Assembly (NCBI GenBank): GCA_033032865.1 | Contig: JAWHQI010000262.1 | Location: 2,294,001 to 2,358,000, forward strand | Source of the DNA: Dactylorhiza incarnata | Lineage: Eukaryota > Streptophyta > Magnoliopsida > Asparagales > Orchidaceae | Length of the DNA stretch: 64,000 nt | Reading direction: 5' to 3' | Part shown: positions 54,556 to 64,000 of the stretch, in pieces | Numbering within the stretch: the stretch's first letter is position 1 | Layout of the letters: the number at the start of each line of letters is the position of its first letter | The notes under the pieces: generated by a model | Databases searched by the model: none | What the model saw: only the letters and a program-made list of their open reading frames with translations | Told to the model about the DNA's origin: nothing | Position numbers and translations under genes: made by a program

Positions 54556-56408
54556 ATGGCCGATCTGATGTCGAAAATTTTAGTCCGTGAGGAAAAGGAG
54601 GCTGACCGCCCAAAGAAAAAGGAGATTCATCGGTCTGATAAGACCGACCGAACTGTCGTGACCGCTAATACACAAAAAACAGCCAACTTGAATCTTCCTG
54701 CAACTAACAAGGATGCTGTTGAGCCTGACGCGGGTTGTTCTAACCCTCCTCCGATCAATCCACCCGCTCCTTCTGGCAAAGCGGGTTCTAGTAATGCCCA
54801 TTCAAAAGTCGCGGGTGGTGATCCTTTTGACATAGTATTCTCCCCTTTCGTAGTGGCTCACTTAAAGGTGAATGACGGGGAATAAGGGGTTGTTAATTCC
54901 CCAAAGCCGACTGAATTGAATACTCCTACTTTGGTAGTGGCCATAGAGGATAACTCTAGTCAGTCTCAGTAGTCCGAATCGACTGCGGTTAATAAGAGAA
55001 AGAGGGCCTAGAAGACGGCGGACATGGTGATGAAGAAGGTGAAAAAGTTGAAAGCCTAGAACAAAGTAATTTTTGAAAGATCGGGTGTGGCTAGTCTTCA
55101 GAACAAGCCGCGCTAGAAAGAGGTTGTTGAAGGCCTCACTACTCCTCTGACAAGCCGAATGAACCTCCGTCGAACTCTGCTGCGAGTGTCACTCTCAGTG
55201 AAATCTTCAAAGATATGGACAATCTCCAGAAACAAGATTGGCTTCTGGATAATCTTGCAGCCTTGAATGAAATTGAGCCTAAAAGTGCGGCCCTTTTGGA
55301 TAGAGCCGATCCAAACCCAAAGGCCTCTAAAGAGACTGGGCTGTGGAAAAAGCAGGAGAAAGCCGAGGAGTTAAGGCGTTCTTAAAATAAGTTAAATTGC
55401 CCAATCCTCTAACCAAAGGTAAACGAAGTGTGGTTTTGCATCCTGTTCGCTTCTTTAAGATGCAGCCTCTGAAAAGACAAGCCGACTTGATTTTGAATCC
55501 GCCATCAAACATTTTTCCATCTGCGGCTCAAACCTCCATTGTTAAACGAAAGCGGAATGAGAGACTTTGGAGAGAACAACATCGAAAAATGGACCCCAAA
55601 CAATCTAAGCGACCTGTATATCAAGGCATTAATCTTGTAGTAGCGGCCAGCAAGCGGGAAAGCATTGAAATGAGCGGTCTTATATAAATAGTATTCTCTA
55701 TATCAGGTTATTTGCTTCTAACTGTTCTAACCGCATTTCTCTTTATTGCAGATGACCCGGAGTCAGCCATGAAGCTGGGCGACCTGATTGCCAACCTTCC
55801 TCCACTGCTTCCACCAGCACCAAGTTTCTCGTTGAACCTAAATACTAGAGAAGAGGTGCTGGCCGATTTCAAGGGTCTTCTTATTACTTTGCAGGAAAAA
55901 GTAAGAGATCTTGAAGATCAGGCAGAGATCGCGCGGGTGAAGGATCAGGACATGTGGTCTGCACTAGAGGCTGAAAGGAGAGAGCGAGTGGAGAAGGAGA
56001 AGATGTGGCAGGAGCAGAATGCCACATTGGTCGTCCGACTTGACAGAGAGAAGAAGGCAAGCAAGAATTTTGAAGAGGATTATAAATATTATTGGGGGGA
56101 AGTACCTTCATCTGACTCGGGAGGTTGGTGGTAACCAACGGCCTGTTAATGTGAGTGGTGAGAGACTGCGAACATCAGGCCATCCAGTTGTTGGGGAGAC
56201 TTCCAATCCCCCAGCGGTCAGGGAGGTCGATCAAGTTGTCATTACTGGAGAGACCGCCATGGCATTGCCTACTCGCCTGATTTTTGCAGCGCGGGTAGAG
56301 CGTAATGTCGTGCGGCTTCACAGTACCATTAACCACCTCCATCATAATATGATTCAGATGTATGCACTGCTTCTACAAACCGGTGATCAGGTCGCGCTCC
56401 TTCACTGA
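54556..56408 (+). pseudogene. Tat antisense ORF region, first part (decayed)
   Basis: The + strand gene opposite to the element. ATG 54556 (MADLMSKILVREEKEADRPK) opens a 109-codon acidic/basic stretch, then the frame carries repeated TAG stops at sites where CAG is likely (about 54970, 55010, 55058, 55114). A basic piece at 55397-55687 (GKRSVVLHPVRFFKMQPLKR) is followed by an intron-like T-rich tract with an acceptor TTGCAG at 55751. The exon at 55752-56134 has LGDLIANLPPLLPPAPSF and a clear coiled coil (KVRDLEDQAEIARVKDQDMW to EKEKMWQEQNATLVVRLDRE). A frameshift leads into 56019-56408, ending HHNMIQMYALLLQTGDQ. I do not recognise a catalytic domain; similar coiled-coil ends occur in plant aORF proteins. 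Confidence 0.55.
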
Positions 56409-56999
56409 GAAGATCTTTCTTCTGATCACCAACCATGAGTGATTTACATTTGAGAACAATATGTTTGGAATATTATTTATTCGATCTTCAGGACAACCCA
56501 AAAACATTGCATGCTTGCTTGGTGATGACTTTAAATAGTTATGATATATCCGGATCATTTTATAGTTCACACGGCTTGTGTTGCAAACTGGCAATTTCTG
56601 CTTTTGAGTACTTAGAATATATGTGATATCTTTGAATTATTCTGAAAGTCGTGCTGTTTGTATTACATGCTTTCAATTTTCTGTTGTAGAATACTATGAA
56701 CATGCAGGTTGTTGGCTGCGCGATTAAGATGGTTAGCCGCGATTTGACTTTGCTATATGCAGATCATTAGAGTTTATAAGTAGTAGACATTTCGGAGACT
56801 CGTTCAATGACATTCAAGATGCGGGCAAAGAGCAAGTCTATGCGGTCTGAGAAAGTTGCAGCCATCCGAACTGACGCGGCTTTATCATTCCATTCGGCGG
56901 ACCACAAAGAATGACGTCTTACTTAAGCAGAGTTGGATGATTTTAGTAAGAAACATATGGCGGGAAACCACCTGCTCGCGCGACTTCCTCTGCGCGATG
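56409..56999. other. Spacer between antisense ORF parts; nothing recognised
   Basis: AT-rich, without a credible coding stretch or clear repeat. It may be an intron or intergenic part of the antisense region. Confidence 0.5.
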
Positions 57000-58716
57000 A
57001 GTGAATCAACTACTCTGGTCCTTCTCAAATAGCCATCCCCATTGACCATTTCGACAATGATCTTAGGTTTCAGGTTCTATTAGAGGTCGTGGCGATCTTT
57101 GACCATTACAGAGTTGTTCCCGGACAACTTCTGCCAAATTCTATAGCCGTCATTTATAGTTGTATCTCTTATTTGCGGTCTGAGGGAGTCCGCTTTTCCA
57201 TTAGCTAATTCAGGAAGTTCTTTTCTGTGAGGTCTATTCCAGATGTCGGGACGAAGATATTCAGAGGCACCTGTACTTTGGGTGCAGAGGACTCAAGGAC
57301 TCAAAGTATTGAACTTGGCGAATAAAATCAAAAATTGGTCAGAAAGATATCTGATATTCGAGGGCCAACTTGGATTACTGCAGGTCAACCCGCAGGTGCG
57401 GGAAGAGGAGGTCTTTCAACAACACGATGTCGAAGGTGTAGAGCAGGAGATCTACAAATTCATCAAGGACGAGCAGCTTGATCTGAATTACTATATTCCC
57501 CTGCTCGCGGAGTTTGAAAATGCCCAACCTAAGGGCGGTAAGCTTCTAAGAATATATTGCTTTTCTGGCCACACGGTTTCTATAATAATTTGTCAACGTT
57601 GTTCGCGCGGTTTGTATAATAACTTCGCTCTTTCTTTTCAGTTGCCATAGTAGTCCCGAAGAACAAACCACTGAGTCTCGGTAGTTTGATTCTGACATAG
57701 AGGGAGAAAAGGCAGAAGAAGAACAGGCCTCAAATATCTGAAGAGGAAGATGATTCAGATTCTTCTGATGAGTTCTCCCCTCTCAATTTCTGCGGCAACC
57801 CGAAAGACCTGCAAGGCCGTCCGACCTTGCGATGGCACCCCAAGGCTGAATGTGTGCAAGTTTCCACTTCGCTTCCATACTGGGGAAGTGAGAAGACAAC
57901 CCGCCCCGCAGTAGCCGTCGGTACCGCTCTCTATGGTCGGCGGAACTTGAAGAAACTTAAGGAATTTCCCGAGGAAGAGCTCTCCAAGCTAGCCACGTAG
58001 GTCAGTGCACGGAACTTAGTGACTAATCACTTCATGGGGATATCATACAGGAGTTTAATATCAGCTCATAGCCATTTAGAGAAAAAATACGATGAACTGG
58101 CGCGGGAGAACATGCGGTTAAAGGAAGCCGAATTGGTAAGTTATCACCTGATATGAATTTTTGAGATATTCAAACCATGCGGTCTAACCTTTATCTCTTT
58201 GACAGAAACAATATGATATTGACAACCCGGTCTTCCAGGATGAGGTCTTTCCCCCACGTCGCCAAGGGGATCGATGGAGCTTTAAACCATCTGAGGGAGC
58301 TTGACGGTTTGTCCTCGGTTTTAAAAGACTTCAACTTCTCAGAGGTCTATCCATCCCTGAAGAAGAAGTTGGATGATATTACCCGCAAGGCCAAGGGTAA
58401 GAATAAAGTTGATGAAAGCGATTCAGAGGAAGAAGAGGATGATGATGAAGCCAATGAAGAAGGAGATAAGGTTGAGAAGGAAGAAAATGAAGCCGCTACT
58501 AATGGCGAGAATAGAGACAGTTTGGTTTCTGAAGCCGATGATACCGAAGAAGAGACCGATCGAGTTAAGAGCCAGGAGACAGGAGGATTGAATGGTTCTA
58601 GCATTGAATCAATGAGTTCTTCATCGGTCAGCGGAGATTATTCGCCTGATGTTGATATTGAAGGTGGCGGAGACTCAAGTTCCCCTGCGGCTAAAAAGCT
58701 CAGATCAGGTGATTAG
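57000..58716 (+). pseudogene. Tat antisense ORF region, second part, spliced (decayed)
   Basis: Holds the domain also seen at 38409: PIDHFDNDLRFQVLLEVVAI, FDHYRVVPGQLLPNSIAVIY and, in the 57243-57650 frame, NLANKIKNWSERYLIFEGQ (compare NKVHHWNDRFLFIKGDL). Two good introns are visible: 57538-57641 (GTAAGC...TTTTCAG) and 58136-58205 (GTAAGT...TTGACAG). Between them is a coiled coil, HLEKKYDELARENMRLKEAE. The last frame, 58177-58716, ends in a very acidic tail (ESDSEEEEDDDEANEE) and KKLRSGD. A TAG at 57206 and frame changes near 57240 and 58255 show decay. The role of these proteins is unknown. Confidence 0.65.
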
Positions 58717-60849
58717 TTATTTTTGTGTTTGTATTTACTTTATATATCTGAGGCTTAATTATGTTAGTCGGTTGGTTTGAACAACTACAAATATATTTTT
58801 TGAGAACCTTAATGGAAAGGATAGTTACATGTTCAACTATTTGTCTTTGCGACTTTACTTACTTGTGGATGTTCATATGCGACCTTTTGCTTTAGAAATA
58901 TTCCTTTTAAACTGCAAGTCCTTTCTTGAACCCACCAAAGACGATATTCCATCAGCCCATATAATAAGTATCAAGTCGCGTGATTAACAACCAATCCGGG
59001 TGACTAACTATTTTCATTTTGTGTATACAAAAATTCAGAGTGTGTACTTGTCCTAATACCATAGAATATTGCTCGGACGGTTTTATCATTTTAGTTCCAA
59101 GGTAGATCCTGATTCTGTGAAGATGAATCATGACCTGAAACTGCCAGAGATAATATTTTCACAAGTCTCGATAATAAACATCAAGTCGCGTGGTCAGATT
59201 GCATCCTGGGCGAACAATAGTTTGCATTCCGAATATTCATTCAAGAATTCAACATGAGTGGTCGCCTTGATGTCATGAAAAATAAGATAATATTCTCGCA
59301 AGTCCAATATAAGGAGTATCAATTTGCGCGGTAACTTTATAACCCGGGAAACTATCAGTGCAAATTCCAAATATTCAGGAGTTTGACGAGAATTGTTGTC
59401 TTGATGTATTCCGAGCGAATAATAATCTGAGTTTTAGAACAGATTTCAGTACTGCGAGAACTAACCATGTCCAATTTCTCGTAAGTGAAATAATTCAAAC
59501 TGAGCGAGTAATACTCATAACATCAATGACTTATGCTGGTTCATGACTCTTATTGATAAATCAATGTATATTGAGTGAATAGTTCTCATAATACCACCGA
59601 ATTGTATTGGCTCATAACTTTTATAAGTAAATTACTTCAAACCGAGCGAATAATGCCAACTCGGCAAATTAATTCATAGCATCAGCTTATAAACAAATTG
59701 ATTCAGACCGAGCTAATAACACCAGCTCGCAATTATTATGATCAGATTAATCACAAGCCGATCGAGCAAGCCGATTGAAAAGCATTATCATAAGCCGATC
59801 GAATAATATTGTCATCGACAACATTTTTTAGTCGGGAAGAATAACTGCCTATTAGAGAGAAAACCTTGACTTGATTGTTTCAAGTCAAAAATATTGTTTT
59901 GCGGCTTCCTGAAATAATCTATTTTCTAGCTTCAAAGCCAATATAATATTATCTGCCCGGCTAGCATATTATGCTGCCACTTTTCTTAACCTGAGATATT
60001 ACCATTCAAGTCGATCGGCTTATGAGGCTAAGCCTTCCGGTCTTAAAGTCAAGAATCTTTAAGTAACCAGGTGGGCAAATGCTTGTACCTAATAAATACT
60101 GATTCCCTCAAATGGTCATAAGAAATCATAAGAGGAAAAGAATTTCCTATAAAGAAGTAAAAGCATTACAGACTCAGATGACCAAGTGGGCAGGTGCGCA
60201 TAGGTAGCAAGCATTGCTTTCCTCAAGTGGTCATCAGGGCTGTAAAAAATTCAACGACTCAACTGCTCTCTTGCCTAGGGTTACAAGTCAAGTTGATAAA
60301 TTGGGTAGGTGGGCTTATGCAGTGTACATTGCTTTCCTCATAGAGATCAACTCAGTTGTGGGTCCTCTATAGGCACCGCTCGAGAGTACCTAGGAGTATT
60401 CGATGGTCACTAGCTAAGATGATCAGTTGGGCAGGTGTGGTTATACCGCGGAGGCTATACCGACATTGCTTTCCTCAAAAAGATCATCAAAGTTGTAACT
60501 ATATCCCTTTCGAGGCACGACAGAGCTAACAGTCACCTAGACCTCCCTTGATGTAGAGGTGTGTTAGATACTGACTGGGATCCAAAATTCTGAAGACCAC
60601 CGCACAGAAATTGGCAAGCTTCCACTACACGTGTGTGAAAACTCCCTGCTACACATGATCCTCGTGGTATTACGCTAATGACTACAATTTGTGGGGGTTC
60701 AAGTAGAACTTGGCGATGTCTCCAAGGTTCGGTGAGGGATAGAAAAAGTATAAAGTCACTAGACAAAGAAAAGTGTCAGTATGGGGCTTTTCATTCAATA
60801 TTCAAAATGCAAACAGTGAGAAAGATAACATTTTAAGGATAGAACCGTT
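58717..60849. other. Non-coding spacer between antisense ORF and pol, with tandem repeats
   Basis: No gene. From about 59230 to 59830 there are loose repeats of GAGCGAATAAT / AGCCGATCGA. At 60065-60540 four diverged units of about 115-125 bp (starting near 60065, 60181, 60295 and 60421) share RGTGGGCAGGTG and CATTGCTTTCCTC. The same kind of array occurs at 40677-40970 in the other Tat-like element. Confidence 0.75.
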
Positions 60850-61818
60850 TCAAATTATCACCGCTATAGGTACGTGAAAAATGCCTTCTCCATCACTTGT
60901 ATGAGGACGATAAGCCCCACTCTTTAGTACTTCCCTGACGATGAAGGGTCCTGCCCAGTTGAGATTTAATTTTCTGACAATACCTGTTCTGGCTGCAGCG
61001 TCCACCTTTTTCAATACAATGTCTCCGACTGCAAATTGTTTGATTCTGACATTCTTATCAAAGTGTCTAGCCATTCTCCTCTTCACTTCCACTTGTCTGA
61101 TAGTTGCTTCATCCTGAAGTTCTTCGATGAAATCCAAACTATATTTTATTCCTACATCATTGGCCTCCATCCAAGCTTCGTCCCCTTGTTTTGCATACCT
61201 AACTCTGGGACTGGTTACTTCAAATTCTATTGGAATGAGTGCTTCCTAACCATGAGATAATTTGAATGGCATTTCCCCTGTGGTCAAAGTTGGTGTAGTC
61301 CGAAGAGTCCAAAGGACGGAAGGGTGTTGTTCTGCCCAGTTCCCTTTTTGATTCAAAACTTTCTTCTGCAAAAGATACAGGATTTGTTTATTCACAACAT
61401 CCACCTGTCTAATACTTCTGAGATGATGTACTAAGGAGAATCGCATCTCAATCCCAATCTGATCGCAAAAACTGATCATCTCTGGATTGTTAAATTGAGG
61501 ACCATTATCGGTGACAATAGCCAATTGAATTCCATGTCGGCAGATAATTTCTCCCCAGATGAAGTTTTTGACAATCTGCGTAGTGGTTTTGGCCAACGCC
61601 TTTGCTTCAATCCACTTGCTGAAATAGTCAATCATAGTGATTATAAAGTGACGTTGTCCACTAGCGGTTGGGAAGGATCTGATAAGATCCATCCCCCAAA
61701 CCGCGAATGGCCAAGAGGCTGTTATTGATCTGAGTGTCTGGGCTGGTCGTAGTTGAAGTGGAGCAAACTTTTGACATTGAACGCATCGCTTGGAGAATGC
61801 TTCTGCATCTTTCCTCAT
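60850..61818 (-). pseudogene. pol: Tat integrase (decayed)
   Basis: Integrase inserts the DNA copy. The minus frame 61818-61246 begins at the zinc-binding Cys pair (RCVQCQKFAP); the His pair lies upstream in a broken frame. The catalytic core has WGMDLIRSFPTASGQRHF (first Asp) and AIVTDNGPQFNNPEM (second Asp). At the Glu position it reads RQVDVVNKQIL, with Asp (GAT) where a Glu is expected, and the preceding YHP..NGQ region is altered (LVHHLRSIRQ). After a stop near 61246 the C-terminal part continues in the 61170-60850 frame (ARHFDKNVRIKQFAVGDIVL, NLNWAGPFIVREVL). It is probably inactive. Confidence 0.85.
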
Positions 61819-62318
61819 CGTTGGCCAAAAATATCCTTGTCTCAGGATTCTCTTCTATAAAGTTTTTGCCCCTGAATGACTCTCACATTCTCCTGAATGA
61901 ACTTCTTGGAGTATCATAGGAACTTCCTCCTCCGAGACACATCTTGCTAGAGGAGAAATGAGAGTTTTTCTGTACAGAATTCTTGCCACTAAGCAATAAT
62001 TGGCTACTTTTCTCCTGAATCTCCTCTTGTCTTTTATGGATGGATGAAACTCTCATTTAGATAAATACAACTCAAAAGGATCCTTCCAAGAAGGATGTTG
62101 ATCAATCTGCATTAATTCTCCTTCTTCTGTTGCCGGATGGAAGAGTTCTGAGGTTACCCCTCCCGACGGAAGTCCAAATATTGACAATTCATTGGCCTCT
62201 TCGTTTTGTGTCCTTGGGATATGTTCGATGATAAAAGTTTAAATCTCCCAATTTCTTTTTTAGCTAGTAATAGATACTTCCTCAGCATTAGCTCCCTTGT
62301 TTTGAAGTTTCGCAATAC
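61819..62318 (-). other. Tat pol linker between RNase H and integrase (decayed)
   Basis: Degraded coding sequence. Minus frames still give QGYFWPTMRKDAE (start of the integrase zinc region) at about 61800-61850. No complete domain is readable. The open frame at 62206-62535 on + is a shadow. Confidence 0.5.
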
Positions 62319-63228
62319 TTATGAAGCCATCACTAGGGAGTCTATTTTAACATGTACGTGCTCTATCCACAGCTCTTTTGCAAGTCTTAGACTGGCCAGG
62401 AGTGCTTCATACTCTGCTTGGTTGTTCGTGACCAGAAAAAAGAACTTGATGGCCTGCTCTAATTTAATACCATTTGGTTTGATCAAGATGACTCCAGCTC
62501 CTACGGAGTTTCTGTCTGAGGCCCCATCTACATAGATAATCCAGGCCAAAGGAGATCTTTCTATCTGCTCGGGATCATTCTCGGTCGTATCTACCAGGAA
62601 ATCTACCAGTACTTGCACCTTGATTCTTGTCCTGGGGATATAAGATATTTCAAACACGCTTAGCTCTATGGGCCACTTAGCTAATCTTCTCGAATGGTCT
62701 GGTTTCTCCAGGATACTTCTCAGAGGATAATCTGAAACCACCTGAATAGGATGGTCTTGAAAGTAAGGATGAAGTCTGCGAGATGACATAACTAATGCTA
62801 GATCGAGCTTTTCCATGATTGAATATTTAGTTTCTGCATCTTTAAGGATATGGCTGACATAATAAATTGGAAACTGCTTTTTCTTCTCCTCCCAGATAAG
62901 GACAAAACTTACTGCATCCGGGCCAACCCCTAGATATAAGAATAAGATTTCCCCTTCGCGAGGGCTTTGGAGTAGAGGGGTTGACGTTAACTGTATCGTC
63001 AATTGCTCAAAAGCATTGTTACACTCCTCATTCCACTCGAACTTGGATCCCCTCCGGAGTGTTTTAAAGAATGGAGCGCTTTTAGCTCCTGACCAGGAGA
63101 TGAATCGGATCAAACCTGCTAACCTTCCTCCTAACTACTGAACCTCTTTCGAATTGCGAGGAGGGTCATATCAAGAATAGCCTTCACCTTATCTGGATTT
63201 GGTACAAGGCCATTTGGGGTGAGAAGAT
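62319..63228 (-). pseudogene. pol: Tat RT C-terminus, RNase H and second (archaeal-type) RNase H
   Basis: The 62319-63113 frame is open (264 codons) and its upstream part continues in the same direction to 63228 with a stop in between (NLLTPNGLVPNPDKVKAIL, the RT thumb). First come PFFKTLRRGSKFEWNEECNN and the gypsy RNase H (YYVSHILKDAETKYS, VVSDYPLRSILEKPDHSRRL). A second RNase H follows with WIIYVDGASDRNSVGAG, NNQAEYEALLASLRLAKEL and VKIDSLVM; it keeps Asp, Glu and Asp of its active site. Two successive RNase H domains are a hallmark of Tat/Ogre elements. The RT palm is missing because the copia LTR begins at 63229. Confidence 0.88.
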
Positions 63229-64000
63229 TGTTGGAGCATGCGTTTCGCACTCTTCTGGTTTGATAATAACAAAATCCCATTTGTATTTGATTCTATTTTT
63301 ATTGATGGTGTGCATGTAACAGGTATGAGATGTTCACAATTCTGATTGGAGCTCAATTTGACTGTATGGAGAATTTCGATGTCGGAATTTTCGACATCTA
63401 CTGTCGCCCAAGCGACGGGACAGAAGTTACAGCAACAGCCCGCACGGCAGCATGACAAGCAGCAGTTTGGCGCTGTTGGAATTCTGACAGTGATGTCGCC
63501 CAGGCGACAGGACAGAAGTTACAGCAACAGCTCGCACGACAGCACGACGAATGACAGTTTGGCGCTGTCGGAATTCCGACAGTGATGTCGCCCCGGCGAC
63601 AGTGAAAAATTATAAATTGGTTCGTTTTGTTCGTGCATTCCAAGTTTTGAGAATTCTAAGTCCCTTCCTGAGTGCATACGAACCAGAGAGCTCTAGAACC
63701 TCATCAACTCCCATTTGTGCTTAGAAGGTTTGAGATTGAAGACGAGATCGGACGCGCTTCTACATCAACGATCATCTAGAGGCTTCAACCTTCCTTTTAG
63801 AGATCTAAATTTCTAGGGAGTTCTTCATTTCATTTTGTATTTTCATTTATATACATTTCACTTTGTATTAGTAGGGAAATCGTCTCCTTTTGCGTGACGT
63901 CTAAGTCCTTACGTGGCTTAGGGGAAAATCGCTTCCTTGTGCGGAGCGTCCAAGTCCTTGCATGGCTTGGTAGGAAATCGTGTCCTTGTGTGCTACGTCT
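63229..64000 (+). repeat. Start of a SIRE-like copia LTR, runs off the window
   Basis: Begins TGTTGGAGCATG with TTTGATAATAACAAAATCCC just inside, the standard SIRE-like LTR opening, similar to the minus-strand start of the solo LTR at 5004. It cuts the Tat RT. Inside are a 93-bp tandem repeat (63381, 63475 and a partial at 63567), each with a GTCGCC/GGCGAC palindrome, and a roughly 50-bp repeat at 63871-64000 (GGGAAATCG...CCTTGTGYG...CGTCTAAGTCCTT). Target repeat AGATT at 63224-63228 cannot be checked. Confidence 0.85.

Larger units (their letters stand above)
53342..63228 (-). mobile_element. Tat-lineage Ty3/gypsy element on minus, partial
   Basis: Reads on minus: RT (cut at 63228 by the copia LTR), RNase H, a second archaeal-type RNase H, integrase, a repeat-rich spacer, the antisense ORF region, then a 3' LTR remnant. 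The second RNase H and the antisense ORF mark the Tat lineage. The 5' half (LTR, PBS, gag, protease) is outside the window or lost. Left LTR end is missing at the family B border. Confidence 0.8.

Overview
The window is repeat-dense nuclear DNA from a flowering plant. It carries Athila, Tat and Tekay-type Ty3/gypsy elements, SIRE-type Ty1/copia LTRs and gag, a Helitron with a spliced Rep gene, and plant tRNA primer-binding sites. I cannot name the species. I found no convincing host gene, tRNA gene, rRNA gene or CRISPR array. Identities below were judged by eye; no alignment or database search was run.

Layout, left to right. (1) 1-5463: remains of a copia element with the LTR 3' end, a PBS and a decayed gag. 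A solo LTR (3851-5004, duplicated ATAGC) splits the gag. (2) 5464-18790: a decayed Athila element on + (gag, protease, RT and integrase remains, RNase H deleted). Its 5' LTR is split by a young non-autonomous element on - (family A, 5866-12626, duplicated TCATG, tRNA-Asp-type PBS, one zinc-knuckle ORF). (3) 18591-27768: repeats leading into a Helitron. They include a solo LTR (19821-21161, duplicated TCTTC) with a 47-G run, roughly 770-bp tandem units and an inverted segment. The Helitron Rep has a recognisable intron and is cut off before its helicase. (4) 27769-40970: pieces of a Tat-like element on -, with GC-rich tandem repeats and an antisense ORF on +. It is split by a young Tekay/Del chromovirus (28140-37737, on -, duplicated TCGCC) that keeps an open gag but has lost most of RT and all recognisable integrase.

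(5) 41199-53341: family B, a relative of family A, arranged as internal-LTR-internal-LTR. Two internal regions share the middle LTR and the leftmost LTR is gone. Each internal region encodes a two-zinc-knuckle protein and an Athila ORF1-like protein. The left Athila-type ORF1 is fully open (418 aa). (6) 53342-63228: a Tat-lineage element on - with an LTR remnant, a spliced antisense ORF region on +, tandem repeats, integrase, two RNase H domains and part of RT. (7) 63229-64000: start of a SIRE-type copia LTR that interrupts the Tat RT and runs out of the window.

The most noteworthy signal is the set of gag-only or gag-plus-ORF1 elements with well-preserved LTRs and no polymerase. Families A and B have largely different LTRs but share the PBS, the polypurine tract, LTR hairpin repeats and a zinc-knuckle protein with the same C-terminal block. 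They look like Athila derivatives mobilised in trans. The Tekay copy is an independent case of gag outlasting pol.
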